Source of the DNA: Cryptomeria japonica
Lineage: Eukaryota > Streptophyta > Pinopsida > Cupressales > Cupressaceae
Assembly: GCF_030272615.1 (NCBI RefSeq)
Contig: NC_081406.1
Location: forward strand, 266,837,692-266,901,691
Direction: 5' to 3'
DNA length: 64,000 bases
The first letter of the stretch is position 1; every line of letters starts with the position of its first letter. A program made the position numbers and the translations under genes. The notes under the pieces are model-generated. The model ran no database searches. It had not been told where the DNA came from and saw only the letters and a program-made list of their open reading frames with translations. Shown here one piece after another: positions 47,745 through 59,448 of the stretch.

Positions 47745-50700
47745 TGTAATGCCCACCAAAATAACCTAGAGAACTTAACCAGCTATCATGAAAACAAAGA
47801 TAATAATTTTTATTTTTTTTACAACGCCTACTAATACAACATAATCAACTTACTACTCACAACCACCTAACATCCATTTACATGATTTACCATTGCGCAT
47901 CATGACAAAAGCACCAACCATGATACACAAGTGGAAATAAAACACATCATAACATCTATCTTCCCTAGGGTATCTCAACGTCATTTCTTTCACTGCTAAC
48001 CATCTGAACAACATAATAATAACTAATTGAATGCACACTATTTGTAATATCAATTATTCTTTCCATGCACATATGCAAAATCATTTCTAATCTATTCATG
48101 ATAATTACGATCTTCACTAATGCAACATCCCATTAACCCCATAAGGTTCATTTTAAAGCACCAATGAAAAATGTTCCTAATCCCAATCACTTTCTCAATT
48201 CTAACATCATAATCTATTACCAATACTAATTACCACATTCTTAATCTGTTCCCTAAGCTAGAATAGACACACGTACAACACTAATAGTAGCAACAAATTT
48301 TAATTAAAACAATCACATATATCAATATTACTAGGAGATTATGATTATACACACTGTAACATATCAAATTCTGATTAAAACAACACTCAATTAGCAAACC
48401 TGTCACTTCATACCCGAGATTTCTCTTCCCACTTCGGAACATGCCTCGACCTGCCACACATTCCTGCACTCAAATCTACTATGCTAGATACACACATTAG
48501 GTCTATCAATTGCTAGATAGGAGTTCAACATGCTATACCATATGATAACTTTAACTGGGTCAAACATCCACCAATGTACTTGCAAGGGTAAACATATAAC
48601 CTAGGAAAAGTGACAAGACTAGACAACTCAGAAGAGCCAGACCTAAGGGCTAGACCTATAGCCTTGGGGGCTCATCGCAGATGGCCTTGCCTACGTGAAT
48701 GCATAGAGACTTCATAATTCGACTTAGAAATCATATAAATTTATAAAAGTGGGTACACAACCCTTTCTAGGGCCTCATACCCTAGGCAGTTCTCTCGTCG
48801 GCTGCCACCCACTAAAGTGAAAGAGGGACGAAGTCTAATATAAATAGATTAATCACACATAGGGATCCCTACAATGATACTCAAAACAACATACTTCTAT
48901 GGATCAGGTATAGTATATAAGTACCAATCATATGTTATATGCAACACAAGAACAATGCACGAGAGACATACCCGATCCTCTTTAATAACTCTAATAACCA
49001 TTCAACATACAAGGAATAAATAGACTTAACTAATGTATCCAAGATCAACATAACATTTCACATGGAGGTACAACAAGTAGACATTCCATGGCCAATTCAG
49101 ATATACATTATTTACACCACATGCTAAAATAGTCTCGTTATACAACATATTACAATATGAAATACAAGAATAGCTAAAAGATATAACACCTCAAATTCTA
49201 GCATGTTCCTTAAGCACTAAACTTCATTACTCAACCAAAAGACATAAACACAGTAATGCTCAAATTATCATCTTTTGCAAAAATAATAAATAAACAAATA
49301 AATAATGATACCTTTAATCCATGAACTATTAAGGATATCTTTGAATAGCAATTTCCTACTATGAAATACTATAGAGAGCCCGTCCTTCACGTTAGTGCAG
49401 TAGACAATTTCACATTAATTATCACAACACTAACCATTATTTAGGAAATCTTATAGATTATGAGGAATATATTAGATCTTACGTGATCATATAAAAGACC
49501 TAAAATATTAAAATGTGTTCTTAAAATGGAACTTCCTTGTTTTTTGACATGAATCATTATATTGATTATCTTAGTGTTCTCTTAGATCAATGTAAATTCA
49601 CAATAATAATCTGCTCATTTGGAATCAAATAAGTACTTGTAACTGATATCCTAAGTTAAAGAAGGAAGGTTTAGGTATCCACATATGATGTCATTATTTC
49701 CTTTATCGTTTGTGAAATGAACATTAATCTATAAATTGAGCTGTCATGTCCAAGTACTAAAGTTGTAACAAGAACTTATGAGACAAATATATATAATTCT
49801 ATATCACTCACTCATCAAGATTAATTAATCTAACCAACTTAAAAAAACACATATCGGTTTTTAAATTACAATATTTTTTTTCCTTCTTACAATAAATAGG
49901 GATTGAAATGTCTAAATCGATCCCAAACAATTTGTAATTACAACTCAAATCAAGGTTACTAATGCAATGCCTTACTCCCATTAATATTGAGTGGTAACAC
50001 CAATATTTATCGTAAGATTATTACAAATTAAACCATTATTAATATTAATATTATTATTGTTAATAATGTTATAATATCACTATAACCATTATTAACAAAT
50101 AAGAAATCACCTACATAATCATTATTAATGTTCACTTAGTCATTAAAATAATTATCCCCTAGATTCCCACAATAATAATAATAATACAATTAATTACCAC
50201 TTCTAAATTATTATTATTTATTTTTGTTTATGGTGAAAATGGATAACAATAATAACAATATTGAAAGGCTAAATGAATCCAACCACTAAACCCTAGCCTA
50301 ACAATCAACAAAGATCCACCATAACATATGAAGATTACCTAAGACAATGCAAATAACTCAAAATCACAAAGATTATACCATCACATGTCCAATAGGGTTT
50401 TGATCTCCATTCTTCCTATCTCCATTGATCTTGCTTGATATATTTGCTCTCAGATTTTATATGCACAAGAGCTCAACAAAGAACGGAATGTGGTTGCAAG
50501 TAGGATCGTAGTGTAGCCAAGTCTTCAAGATTAGTCATTAGGGTTTGACAATGAAGGAAGCATCTCCTTAAATAGAAGACACAATATGAAATGGAGGGTT
50601 AAGATTGAGAGGTGTAAAAAGAGAGGTCGGCTAGGATTAGAGGGTAGGTAGAAGAAATAGTAAAATAATGAAAGAGGTAGGTAGTGTAGGAATTAAGAGA

Positions 50701-50994
50701 TGAATGACATGTGTCATGTGTAGAAAAAGCTAATGAATTAATTAAATAAATAAAGATTTATTTAATTAATAGAAGAAGTAGGATAATTAAATAAATAAAA
50801 ATATTTATTTAATTTAGGAAAAGGATAATTTAAATAAATAAATGTATTTATTTAAATGAGAAATAAGGCTAGAAGAGGATAAATGAATTAATTAAATAAA
50901 TAAAGATTTATTTAATTAATAGAAGAATTAGGCCTAGATAATTAAATAAATAAAATATTTATTTAATTAGACATGACAATTTTAGGTGTCTACA
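47745..50994 (-). repeat. 3' LTR of element D
   Basis: On the minus strand it starts TGTAGACACCTAAAA right after the polypurine tract. The far end is TGTAATGCCC on the + strand, placed by the interruption of the 47213-47744 repeat, giving TG...CA ends and 3,250 bp. The first ~270 bp hold five AT-rich hairpins (50737-50969). A CTATTTAAG TATA-like box lies on the minus strand near 50570. The second LTR is outside the window, so the length is an inference. Confidence 0.75.
50737..50969. repeat. Five consecutive AT-rich hairpins in the U3 of the D LTR
   Basis: Perfect stems of 13-14 bp lie at 50737-50770, 50785-50814, 50828-50857, 50887-50920 and 50939-50969. Loops are 3-6 nt. The arms vary (ATTAATTAAATAAA, AATTAAATAAATA, ATTTAAATAAATA) while staying complementary, and purine-rich AGAAGxAxTAGG-type spacers separate them. 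Confidence 0.9.
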
Positions 50995-51012
50995 TTTTGC
51001 CCCTCTTTGAGA
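50995..51012 (-). promoter_or_regulatory. Polypurine tract of element D
   Basis: TCTCAAAGAGGGGCAAAA on the minus strand is identical to the tract of element C. Confidence 0.85.
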
Positions 51013-51520
51013 CAATGCGGCTTGTCGCGTTGTTTCAAAGAAGATAAGATGAACTGATACAGAGTTACCCCAGAATGGGAATAATATGCCCCCTCGAGAG
51101 ATTGGATGAAAATGTCTAAAAAGATTACAGACAATCTCTCGATAAGAAGAAAAAGGCTAGAATGGATCGACCGGATAAAGTGACAAAGTCACGGGATAAA
51201 GAAGATTGACTTGGGAAATGAGGGCGAGGCTAGGGTAGGCTATAAGATAGACCACGAGCAGAAGACATCCTCATTGTCATCTACACCCTCACGAGATCAC
51301 AGTGCAGAGCGAGGAAAGAGCAGCAGCAGTCAGCAGCGATGGCTTTCGTACACAGATTCGACCATGTTCGCCGATTTCAGAGACCAGCAGAGGCAGGAGA
51401 GCCGGCAAGTACCACCAAACCTCCTTGTACTTTGACGCATTCAATTTTTGTCACTAATGCATACTAGGTAGCAATAAATGCGCTTAGGAATAGGGCACAA
51501 AAAAGTGCAAAAACGTGCAA

Positions 51521-51752
51521 TCGCGTCTGTGTTGGTGCCAGGCGCGTCTGTGTCGGTGCCAGGCACGTATGCGTTTGGAACCGCGTTTGTGCTTGATGCG
51601 GGCGCGTCTACGTCCTGGAGGGGCGTTTGTGTGCCAAAGTCGTGTTTGTGTATAATTTAGGCACGTTTATGTCAAACAGGCACGTTTGCATTGTGTAGGC
51701 ACGCTTGTGCAATCTATAGGCGCGTTTGTGAGTTTAAAACGCGTTTGTGTCT
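51521..51752 (+). repeat. GCGTCTGTGT-type short repeat array
   Basis: About twelve imperfect copies of (G)CGCGT(C/T)TGTGT are separated by 8-15 bp. The reverse-complement version (ACACAGACGC) forms the array at 63341-63492 near the other end of the element. Confidence 0.85.
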
Positions 51753-51878
51753 GAAAATCCAAGGTTTTGGTCTTTTAGGTCAAATCGGCAGTTCTGTGAT
51801 GAACATACGCGGTCGATTGGATAAGCTGCTGAGAGGATACACTCAAGCAAGTCCTCTAGGAAGACTAGGATAGATTGA

Positions 51879-52157
51879 GGGACTTTGTGATGAACAGGGA
51901 GCACCAAGATAGAGTACTTTGTGATGAACAGGGAGTACCCAAAGTATGAGCTGCACTTTGTGATGAACAGGGAGTGCAAGATGTGAGTAACACTTTGTGA
52001 TGAACAGGGAATGTCACACACGTAGTACTTTGTGATGAACAGGGAGCACTACTAGGATAGATAGCAACACTTTGTGATGAACAGTAAGTGTCACTAGGGT
52101 AGATAACCATATGCATTTAGATAGCAAGTAGCATTTTGTGATGAACAGTGAATGCCA
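51879..52157 (+). repeat. Array of seven hairpins with a constant 15-nt loop and co-varying stems
   Basis: The loop TTGTGATGAACAGGG (last two units CAGTA and CAGTG) recurs at 51884, 51919, 51958, 51995, 52030, 52072 and 52136. Stems are GTACT/AGTAC, TGCACT/AGTGCA, ACACT/AATGT (one mismatch), GTAGTACT/AGCACTAC (one mismatch), ACACT/AGTGT and GCATT/AATGC. The first unit pairs poorly. Stem sequences differ between units but remain complementary. A degenerate eighth loop lies near 51793. Confidence 0.93.
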
Positions 52158-53668
52158 CGATGACTGACATGATTGAGTTGTTTGACTGCAGGAGTATTTG
52201 CCTATGCTAGAGTCACGGGAGAGATTCCCGTCCACACAGAGATTGCGACCGGAGTTGTCTTTTTAGGATAGAGCTGCCATCGAGGAGATGGGCCTTAGAC
52301 ATGTATTATATGTACCTGAGTTTCGGGCAAACATGGGTTTGCTGACTGCACTGGCGGAGAGATGGCACTTCGAGACATGCACTTTTCATTTGCCGATGGG
52401 GGAGATGACAGTGACCCTCGAGGATGTTTATAGGATTCTACACATACCGATCGATGGAGATTTGATCCCCTATGACCGAGATGGAGACAGAGAGGCTTTG
52501 AGACGGGTGTTCTAGGATCTCGGGCTAGAAATGAGAGTAGGGCATGTGGCATGGGATACCATGACTGCGACAGGGTTAGCTTTGCCAGCTGTGATTGGAG
52601 GAGCCATTAGTGGTTTCCTGTGTCCGGACAGGGCGACACGGGGATTGGCAGTGGGCTGGGGAGGAGCACTAGAGACATTGGTTACACATCACACCAGATA
52701 TGCATGGGGTCCATGTGTGTTGGCACACCTGTATTATGAGCTGCACCAGTTTGTCTACCATGGATCAGTGGGACTGGGTTGTGGAGTGACGCTTTTACAG
52801 GTTTGGGCATACAAGCATCTGCCTATCACACGGCCGATACACTTCAGGGGCAGAGGTCATGGGCGGAGCTTTGTTCACTTGTATGATATGATCACTTGGC
52901 AACCTCGGATTGGCAGGCTAGAGCACTAGAGGCGAGTGATAGATGACATTGACACAGTCATCTGGAGGCCGTATCTGGGGTGCGAGGAGTGGGAGGATGA
53001 TGCAGTGGAGCTGCCTTTCACCTTTCGGAGCAGATATTTGATTGGGTGAACACCCTATATACTGGAGAGGCAGCTGGTGGATCGAGTATGCAGACAGTAT
53101 GGCAGGATCCAGAGGATGCCACGAGGCTCGGGTATGTATGCCCGTACAGTCAGGGATCAGGTGCAGTTTGGACCGCTGTTGTCATATGATCAGGTAGTTA
53201 CACAGCTGGCAGAGATGGTGCCCCTACCCTGGGATATGTGGCCGGAGATTGAGGATGCAGGTATGGATGCAGAGTACTCGGCATACTGGGTAGAGCATCC
53301 GTTCCCACGGTTGACAGATCCAGGAGAGCTACTGGAGGGAGAGGTAGGAGGAGACGATGATGATGATGGTGGAGGCGATGGAGGACGTAGGAGCAGGCTA
53401 CGCATATGTCTTGCGAGCCGGAGAGGAGATCGCCTACTGGAGGGACCTGTATTATGGTGCCATGCCAGCAGATCAGCGGGCGAGGAGCTTCCATAGACCA
53501 TCGCGTACAGCGACAGCTACGGGAGGGAGCCGGAGGAGACAAGCATCGAGTGGTGGGGTCATGGGTCCACCACCACCACCAGACAGGCAGGGTGATCCTG
53601 GAGCGGGTCCTTCTAGAGCTCAGACTCCGTCAAGGCCAGGCGGCTCCGAGGGAGGGAGTTCATCATAG

Positions 53669-55358
53669 CCATAGAGGGCTCCCTTGTATCAGTATTTGTA
53701 CCATTTTTGTATTGTAGACACCTGCGGGTGATTTTGTAGCCATATGATTCTTTTGACATCATTGTATCATGACACATTTGATTATATATGAGAGATGATT
53801 CATTTTTGCGGCAGCTATATGCATGTGTACCTATGTGATGAGGTGTTCTTATGTGATGCTTATGATATGGATGCTTATATGATGCAATGCAGTATATATT
53901 TTTGTTCTTTTATATTGTATATGTAATGTATGATGCAAATGTGAATGTATGTAATGCAGATGAATATGAAAAAAATGCAAATGTAAATTGTGCTAACAGG
54001 TGTTGTGTGCAGGATGTGATGTAATTGTGATATCTACATGTATGTATGAAATGCTTATATGTGGTAATGCAGGTGCAACTATATGAAATGCAAATATTTT
54101 TGGTGTGTCATTATACTCAGTCATGTGATAGCAAGCTACGCGGACTCAAGAAGGACGATGGAAGTCAATCAAGAAAGGGGGATGGAAGACAGAAGATATG
54201 AAAGTGAAAGAGCTTCTTGTGCATTATCATCATTGAGCTTTATTATGGCAAGTAGGTTATGACAATCAAGGCATTTGTTCAACCCAGAAAGTCATTGTAC
54301 CTATTTGCATGGGGATAAGACAGTCACAAACAAGGAATGCCCCAGTTCATACTAGACTCACAGTGTCCTCATATCCTTGGACAAGTCATAGCATTACTAA
54401 GAGACAATCCATAGACAGCAAATGCAAATAGGTGACGATACCCCATCCTCGCCTTTCTAGTCAAAGACATCCTAGAGATAGAATCTCTAGTCAGAGACAT
54501 CCTGGAAAAGCTAAAAGACATGTCACCAAAAGATAAAATCAAAAGAAAACCAAGACTTGACACCAACATCCACTGTAGTCCTCAAGTTTAGTGTCTCTTG
54601 TCACTTGTATAAGTCTTATTTGATTGTGGTCACAATGTTCACTTTCACAAAAAGGATAGATTAACACAGAACCATATGTTGTCTGAGTCTGTTGAAAGAT
54701 TTGATTTTGTTGAAGCCCATTGTTGCTGCTGTGTCTCATCTGAAACTGACTGAATCCATGAAACTGATACTTTATTGCGGAGAAGACAAACTTTATTGCG
54801 GATCTTGTGATGCAAATGTTGCTTTATTGCGGATTGTGCGCGGATAGACTTGAAGAAAGCTGGAAGAAACTGTACTCCTCAAAACATGTGATGTCCTCAG
54901 TTCCACACCCATCACTAGACGTAGGAATTGCCTTAGCCACAGATAAGATCTGACTTATTATGGATGGAAAGGGAGTGAAAAGGGAGGGTTTATTATGAAT
55001 GGCTAACCAATCTTGGGTAGATCAATAACAAGCCATGATGGGAATGAGTAAGTTTTATTGTGAATGAATAGGTTGTGAGTGTGTGCAAAGTGAAGGATGA
55101 AAGGGAATCCTGAAGGAGGGAGGAGCAATGTCTCTACGCATGGCGCTGGTGACCCAGTTTTCACCATGGTACTTGCCCAGGGCGCCACCGAAGTGGTTTT
55201 CACCGTTGGACGAAATTATTTCTCTTTACTTTTTTCAATTTTTCAATTTTTTTGTGTCACAAGGCGCCTGTTTGCCAGGTTTTCACCAAGTAACGATTTT
55301 TTTGTATTTTTGAATTTTTTGATTTTTTTGTATTTTTGAATTAAGATATTCCAATGAG
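53669..55358. other. Spacer between the convergent integrase and antisense gene ends
   Basis: No gene is visible. The part 55128-55300 carries CAGTTTTCACCATGGTACTTGC and GGCGCCTGTTTGCCAGGTTT, homologous to the block at 9790-9875 of element C. The rest is AT-rich with ATGCAAATG-type low complexity near 53930-54100. Confidence 0.6.
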
Positions 55359-56519
55359 CTATGTGTAGAACCTGCGAAGGTGCATGCTGATGATAGGATC
55401 CTCCAAAGGTTCACCTTCTGTAGTTGAGAGCTGATATGCCCCAGATCCATAGGCTGTTGTGATGATGTAAGGACCAAGCCAGTTTGGTTCAAACTTGCCC
55501 TTCTTTTCTCTGTCTTGTTGATTCTTAGGATTTTCTCTGAGAACCAAGTCACCTACCTCAAATGTGCGAGGCTTGACTTTGTGATTGTAGCTACGACTCA
55601 TTCATTGTTGGTAAGCCTTAAGATGATTAAAAGCAGTTTGTCTCCATTCATCCAGCAGTTCTAATTCTTGTAAGCAAGAGACCCTATAGTCTTCATCGTT
55701 GATGATGTTTCGCAAAGAGACCTGTAAAGAAGGTAACTCGACCTCAATAGGCAAGATGGCTTCAGGGCCATAGACAAGTGAGTAGGGTGTAGCTCCTGTA
55801 GGTGTGCGGACACTTGTGCGATAGGCCCAAAGTGTAGGATTGAGCTGGATATGCCAGTTACGGCCAGCGTCGTCGACTGTCTTTTTGAGGATTTTAAGAA
55901 TTGTTTTGTTAGACGCCTCAGCTTGGCCATTACCTTGGGGATAATATGATGTGGAGAAACGATGGGAAATATGGAAGCGGTCACAGAGTTCATGAACATC
56001 CTGATTTTTGAAGGGACGCCCGTTATCAGTAATAATGGAATTGGGAATACCATATCGGCAAATGATGTAGTTCAGGATGAAGGTAGCAATTTGTGTCCCA
56101 GTGACTTGTGTGAGAGGCACGGCTTCAATCCACTTTGTGAAATACTCTGTGGCTATGATAATGAATTTATGACCATTGGAAGAAGGAGGGTGAATCTTGC
56201 CTATGAGATCGAGTCCCCACTGACAAAAGGGCCAAGGAGACGCAAGTGGTTGTAGTATTTGTGCTGGTGCACGTATGAGATCTCCATGAATTTGACATTG
56301 CTTACATTTCTTGACAAACTGATATGAGTCTTTTTCCATATTGGGTCAGTAATATCCAGTCCTGATGAGTTTCTTGGCTAAGGTAGGACCAATAGTATGC
56401 GGACCACATATCCCTTCATGCACTTCATGTAACGCAATCTGAGCTTCGTCGCTTTCTAAACATCTAAGAAGAGTGCCATCTAGACCTCGTCGGTATAGGA
56501 TATCAACTAGAATGACATA
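55359..56519 (-). pseudogene. Integrase of element D, interrupted by stop codons
   Basis: The integrase joins retroelement DNA to the chromosome. The zinc-binding HHCC region lies at about 56500-56290 (LHEVHEG, CKQCQIHGD). The catalytic core at 56339-55602 has D44 (WGLDLIGK), D105 (ITDNGRPF) and E141 (PQGNGQAEAS), with the expected 35 residues between the last two. A C-terminal domain follows (GDLVLRENPKNQQ, GPYIITTAYGSGAYQL) and ends LRRFYT at 55359. Stops fall just after the RNase H part (56520), at about 56345 (tyrosine-tyrosine-stop-PNM, probably a lost Trp) and at 55602. All three are TGA in a single open frame, as expected from G-to-A or C-to-T change. Confidence 0.9.
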
Positions 56520-56988
56520 TCAAGAGTATTGGCGAATGAAAGTGCGGCGTTGGTTGTTCGATAGATCAGGAGGTAAGATGTTGTCACGAAGATATGTGAA
56601 TATGGAACCATATAACTGGGATTCGGGACCAACAACGCATATCATTTCAGTAGGAGTGATCTCATATGAAGGAATCAATAGGTTGTCTACCAGGAACTCA
56701 TAGTAGGTTTCATTTTGAGGCAGGTCAATTAGTGAAGCAATTGTAGCCATGGCATCTGCAGCACGATTCTGCTCTCTTGGTATCTGCTCAAAATCTATCT
56801 TTGCGAAATGTTGTTTTAAATCCTCTACCAGTTCTTTGTAAGGCATTAGTTTTTCATCTTTTGTTTGGTAATCATCAGTTGCTTGATGGATGACAAGTTG
56901 AGAATCCCCAAAAACACGAAGTTCCTGGATCTTCCACTGAACTGCAATTCGTAATCCAGTTGTTAATGCCTCATATTCTGCTATATTG
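56520..56988 (-). pseudogene. C-terminal part of the second (archaeal-type) RNase H of element D
   Basis: The second RNase H of Tat elements begins LYFDGSYTQHGAGAGI at the end of the previous frame. It continues here in another frame: TNNIAEYEALTTGLR, FGDSQLVIHQATDD and EQIPREQNRAADAMATIA. Between them about twenty residues are missing and the frame shifts near 56990, so a small deletion has broken the domain. It ends at a TGA at 56520. Confidence 0.85.
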
Positions 56989-59448
56989 TTAGTGCGAATC
57001 GCCTTGAGGAGTTATAAAGAGAATACCAGCTCCTGCCCCATGCTGTGTGTATGACCCGTCAAAGTACAGTTGCCATGGCTTTGCATGTGATATTGTTAAA
57101 ATGGATTCCTTTGGAAATTCTGAATTTAGAGGAGCATCATCTATCATGGGAGCATCTGCTAACTGATCTATGATTGCTTGTCCTTTTATTGCTTTTCTGT
57201 CCACATACTCGATGTCGAATTCACTTAGGATCATTACCCATTTGGCCAGTCGCCCAGTAAGTGTAGCTTTGTTGAGAAGATATTTTAATGGATCAATTCT
57301 TGCAATCAACTTAGTCTTGTGAGTGAGCATATAATGTCGTAATTTCTGTGAAGCAAAGACCACAGCGAGACATGCACGCTCAATTGGTGTGTAGTTTAGC
57401 TCATATCCCACCAATGTGCGACTGATATAGTATACTGCTTTTTCCTTGCCGTCAGCAACTTGTTGTGCTAGGAGTGCCCCCAGTGCTGTTGGAGTAGCTG
57501 ATATATATAGTAGCAAAGGCTGATCTGGAATTGGTGGCATCAAGACTGGTGGATTCAAAAGATAATCTTTGAGTGTCTGAAAAGCTTGTTGACAGTTCTC
57601 ATCCCATTTGAACTTGATATTTTTATGTAGCAGGTGCTGGAAAGGATTACACTTATCTGCAAGTTGTGCTATGAATCTTCGTATGGACTGGAGTCTCCCT
57701 TGTAAGGATCGAAGTTGACTGATATTTTTGGGTGGTGGCATATCCAAGATAGCCTTGACCTTTGCTGGATTGGCTTTGATTCCTCTTTTAGACACAATGA
57801 ATCCTAGGAGCTTCCCGGAGGTTACTCCAAAGACACATTTCTTGGGGTTTAATCTTACCTTGTATTTTTCCAACCGATCAAAGACGACTGAAAGTATGTC
57901 CAAATGTGTATCTCTGTCTATTGATTTTCCCAAGAGATCATCAACATAATCTTCCACGGTTATGTGCATGAGATCATGAAAGATAGTGGTCATTGCTCTT
58001 TGATATGTAGCACCTGCATTTTTCAGCCCAAAGGGCATGACATTCCAACAGAAAGTTCCCCATGGACAAGTGAATGATGTTTTATGTTGATCCTCAGGTG
58101 CAATCCTGATTTGATTATAACCAGAGAACCCATCCATTAAAGATAACATTTCGTGACCTGCTGTGAGATCAACGATCAAGTCGATATTTGGTAATGGGAA
58201 GTCATCTTTCGGACAAGCTTTGTTGATGTCTCTGAAATCCGTACATATTCTGATGTTGCGATCTGGTTTAATGACAGGTACTAAATTGGAGATCCATTCG
58301 GGATAATCAATTGGGCGTATGAATCCGACATCCAATAATTTCTCCAGCTCTGCTTTGACTAGTAATGCCACTTGTGGATGCATTTTCCTTAATTTCTGTT
58401 TCACTGGCTTTGCCCCCGGTTTGACTGTCAAATGATGCATTACCAAATCCGGATCTAGTCCAGGCATATCAGCGTATGACCATGCAAAGTTGATTTGTCG
58501 TTCCTTGAAGAAGCTTATGAATTTCGTCCTTTCGGACTCTGTCAATGATTGAGCCAGGAATATGTTGTGTGGAACCTCTTCTGTACCAATGTTTGTCTTG
58601 ATAGTCTCCTCTACCAACATGGATGATTTTTCCTCATATGATGCTGGGAGAATGTCGAGCCTTCCATCTTCGGGTGCCTCAGAGAGGTTTTCGCCCTCAG
58701 ATACGTCCTTTCTTTTTACTTTTTTAGAGTCAGATAGCGCCATAGTGTGGTTTTCACCATAAGATCCTTGATTTGTTCTTATTTTCACATTTTTGCGACT
58801 GGAAGGTCCGACACCCTCACCAAAATATGCCATGTTGTTGAGTTCTATGGTGTATCCTGCTTTGTGGTCCCCAGGGGGAAGATCATCTCGTATGCCAAGA
58901 TAGTCAATAATAGCTTCGTCATTCTGAAATGTATCAAATTGTGCTGGTCCTTCATAATCCCAATCAATGAGTTGGAGATGAACAAGGGGAAGGCCTTTAA
59001 TGTTTTCAGAGTTTGCAGGGCTAAGAGTGAAGATGTGGTTATATTCGGGTATATCGAGGCAATCATCGAGGTCATCGATGGCACTCTCCTCATCAGTTTC
59101 GATCGCAAGCGAATCCAAATTGTCGTCACTAGTAGCGCTTTCCGGGACAGGTGTCCTCATCCTATGTGATTTCGACCTAAGACCTTGAAACGAAGACTGT
59201 GGGGAATCCTTATGAGTTGTTTCTTGACCAACTCTGAACTTTTTGTAAAATTCCTCTTCTTCTATGGGTTCGTCTGGCTCCCTGAATGTCTCGGTGAGCT
59301 CATAGTCACTGGAGGATTTGTCTGAACCCCATTCCCATTCATTGGAATCTGTGGAATAGTAATCTTCTTGTTGAATTTTGGCAATTTTGATTTGTGATGC
59401 CTCTTCTGTCCTTTTAGTGTGGATCTTGGAAGTCAGAAAACCAAGTCC
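56989..59448 (-). pseudogene. Pol of element D: reverse transcriptase, RNase H and start of the second RNase H
   Basis: The frame is open without interruption from just after the TAG at 59449 to 56989. It includes an acidic linker, an RT with FRDINKACPKDDFPLPNIDL, MDGFSGYNQIRIAPEDQHK, CWNVMPFGLKNAGATYQRAM and the catalytic YVDD at complement 57937-57948. A gypsy RNase H follows (LLLYISATPTALGALLAQQ, IERACLAVVFASQKLRHY), then the start of the second RNase H. It is in the same frame as gag-protease, separated by a single TAG. The first Met at 59160 is not a likely true start. Confidence 0.93.

Larger units (their letters stand above)
51409..52191 (+). other. Putative GT-AG intron of the antisense gene, filled with structured repeats
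   Basis: The borders CAA|GTACC and TGACTGCAG| join two coding segments in the same phase. The 783-bp interior has frequent stops and holds the GCGTCTGTGT-type array and the hairpin array. cDNA evidence is needed to prove splicing. Confidence 0.55.
51364..53668 (+). pseudogene. Antisense plant-mobile-domain-like gene of element D, with a putative intron
   Basis: Exon 1 would start MFADFRDQQRQESRQ at 51364 and end at 51408 (CAA|GTACC). Exon 2 starts after CTGCAG at 52192 (EYLPMLESRERFPS), and both are in the same phase. The protein has features of the plant mobile domain (PMD, MAIN-like) family: FRANMGLLTALAERWHFET, GEMTVTLEDVYRILHIPIDG, WGGALETL, HLYYELHQF and WRPYLGCEEWEDDAVELPF. A Gly/Asp-rich tail and EEIAYWRDLYYGAMPADQRA follow. 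In-frame stops at 52264, 52513, 52927 and 53047 and a frame slip near 53345-53400 disable this copy. The GC-rich exon contrasts with its surroundings. PMD-like ORFs in Tat-lineage retroelements have been reported, but the function is unknown. Confidence 0.72.

Noticed and set aside
51919-51933. Box C/D snoRNA cluster (loop contains GTGATGA, a C-box match)
   Set aside because: There is no D box (CTGA) at the needed distance and the loop is closed by its own stem, so the C-box match is probably chance.
51879-52157. CRISPR-like array
   Set aside because: The unit is a hairpin with a conserved loop, not a direct repeat with unique spacers of fixed length. The context is a plant retrotransposon and there are no cas genes.
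53190-53542. Minus-strand ORFs across the PMD tail
   Set aside because: GC-rich shadows of the antisense gene's Gly/Asp-rich and Arg-rich tail; no conserved motif.
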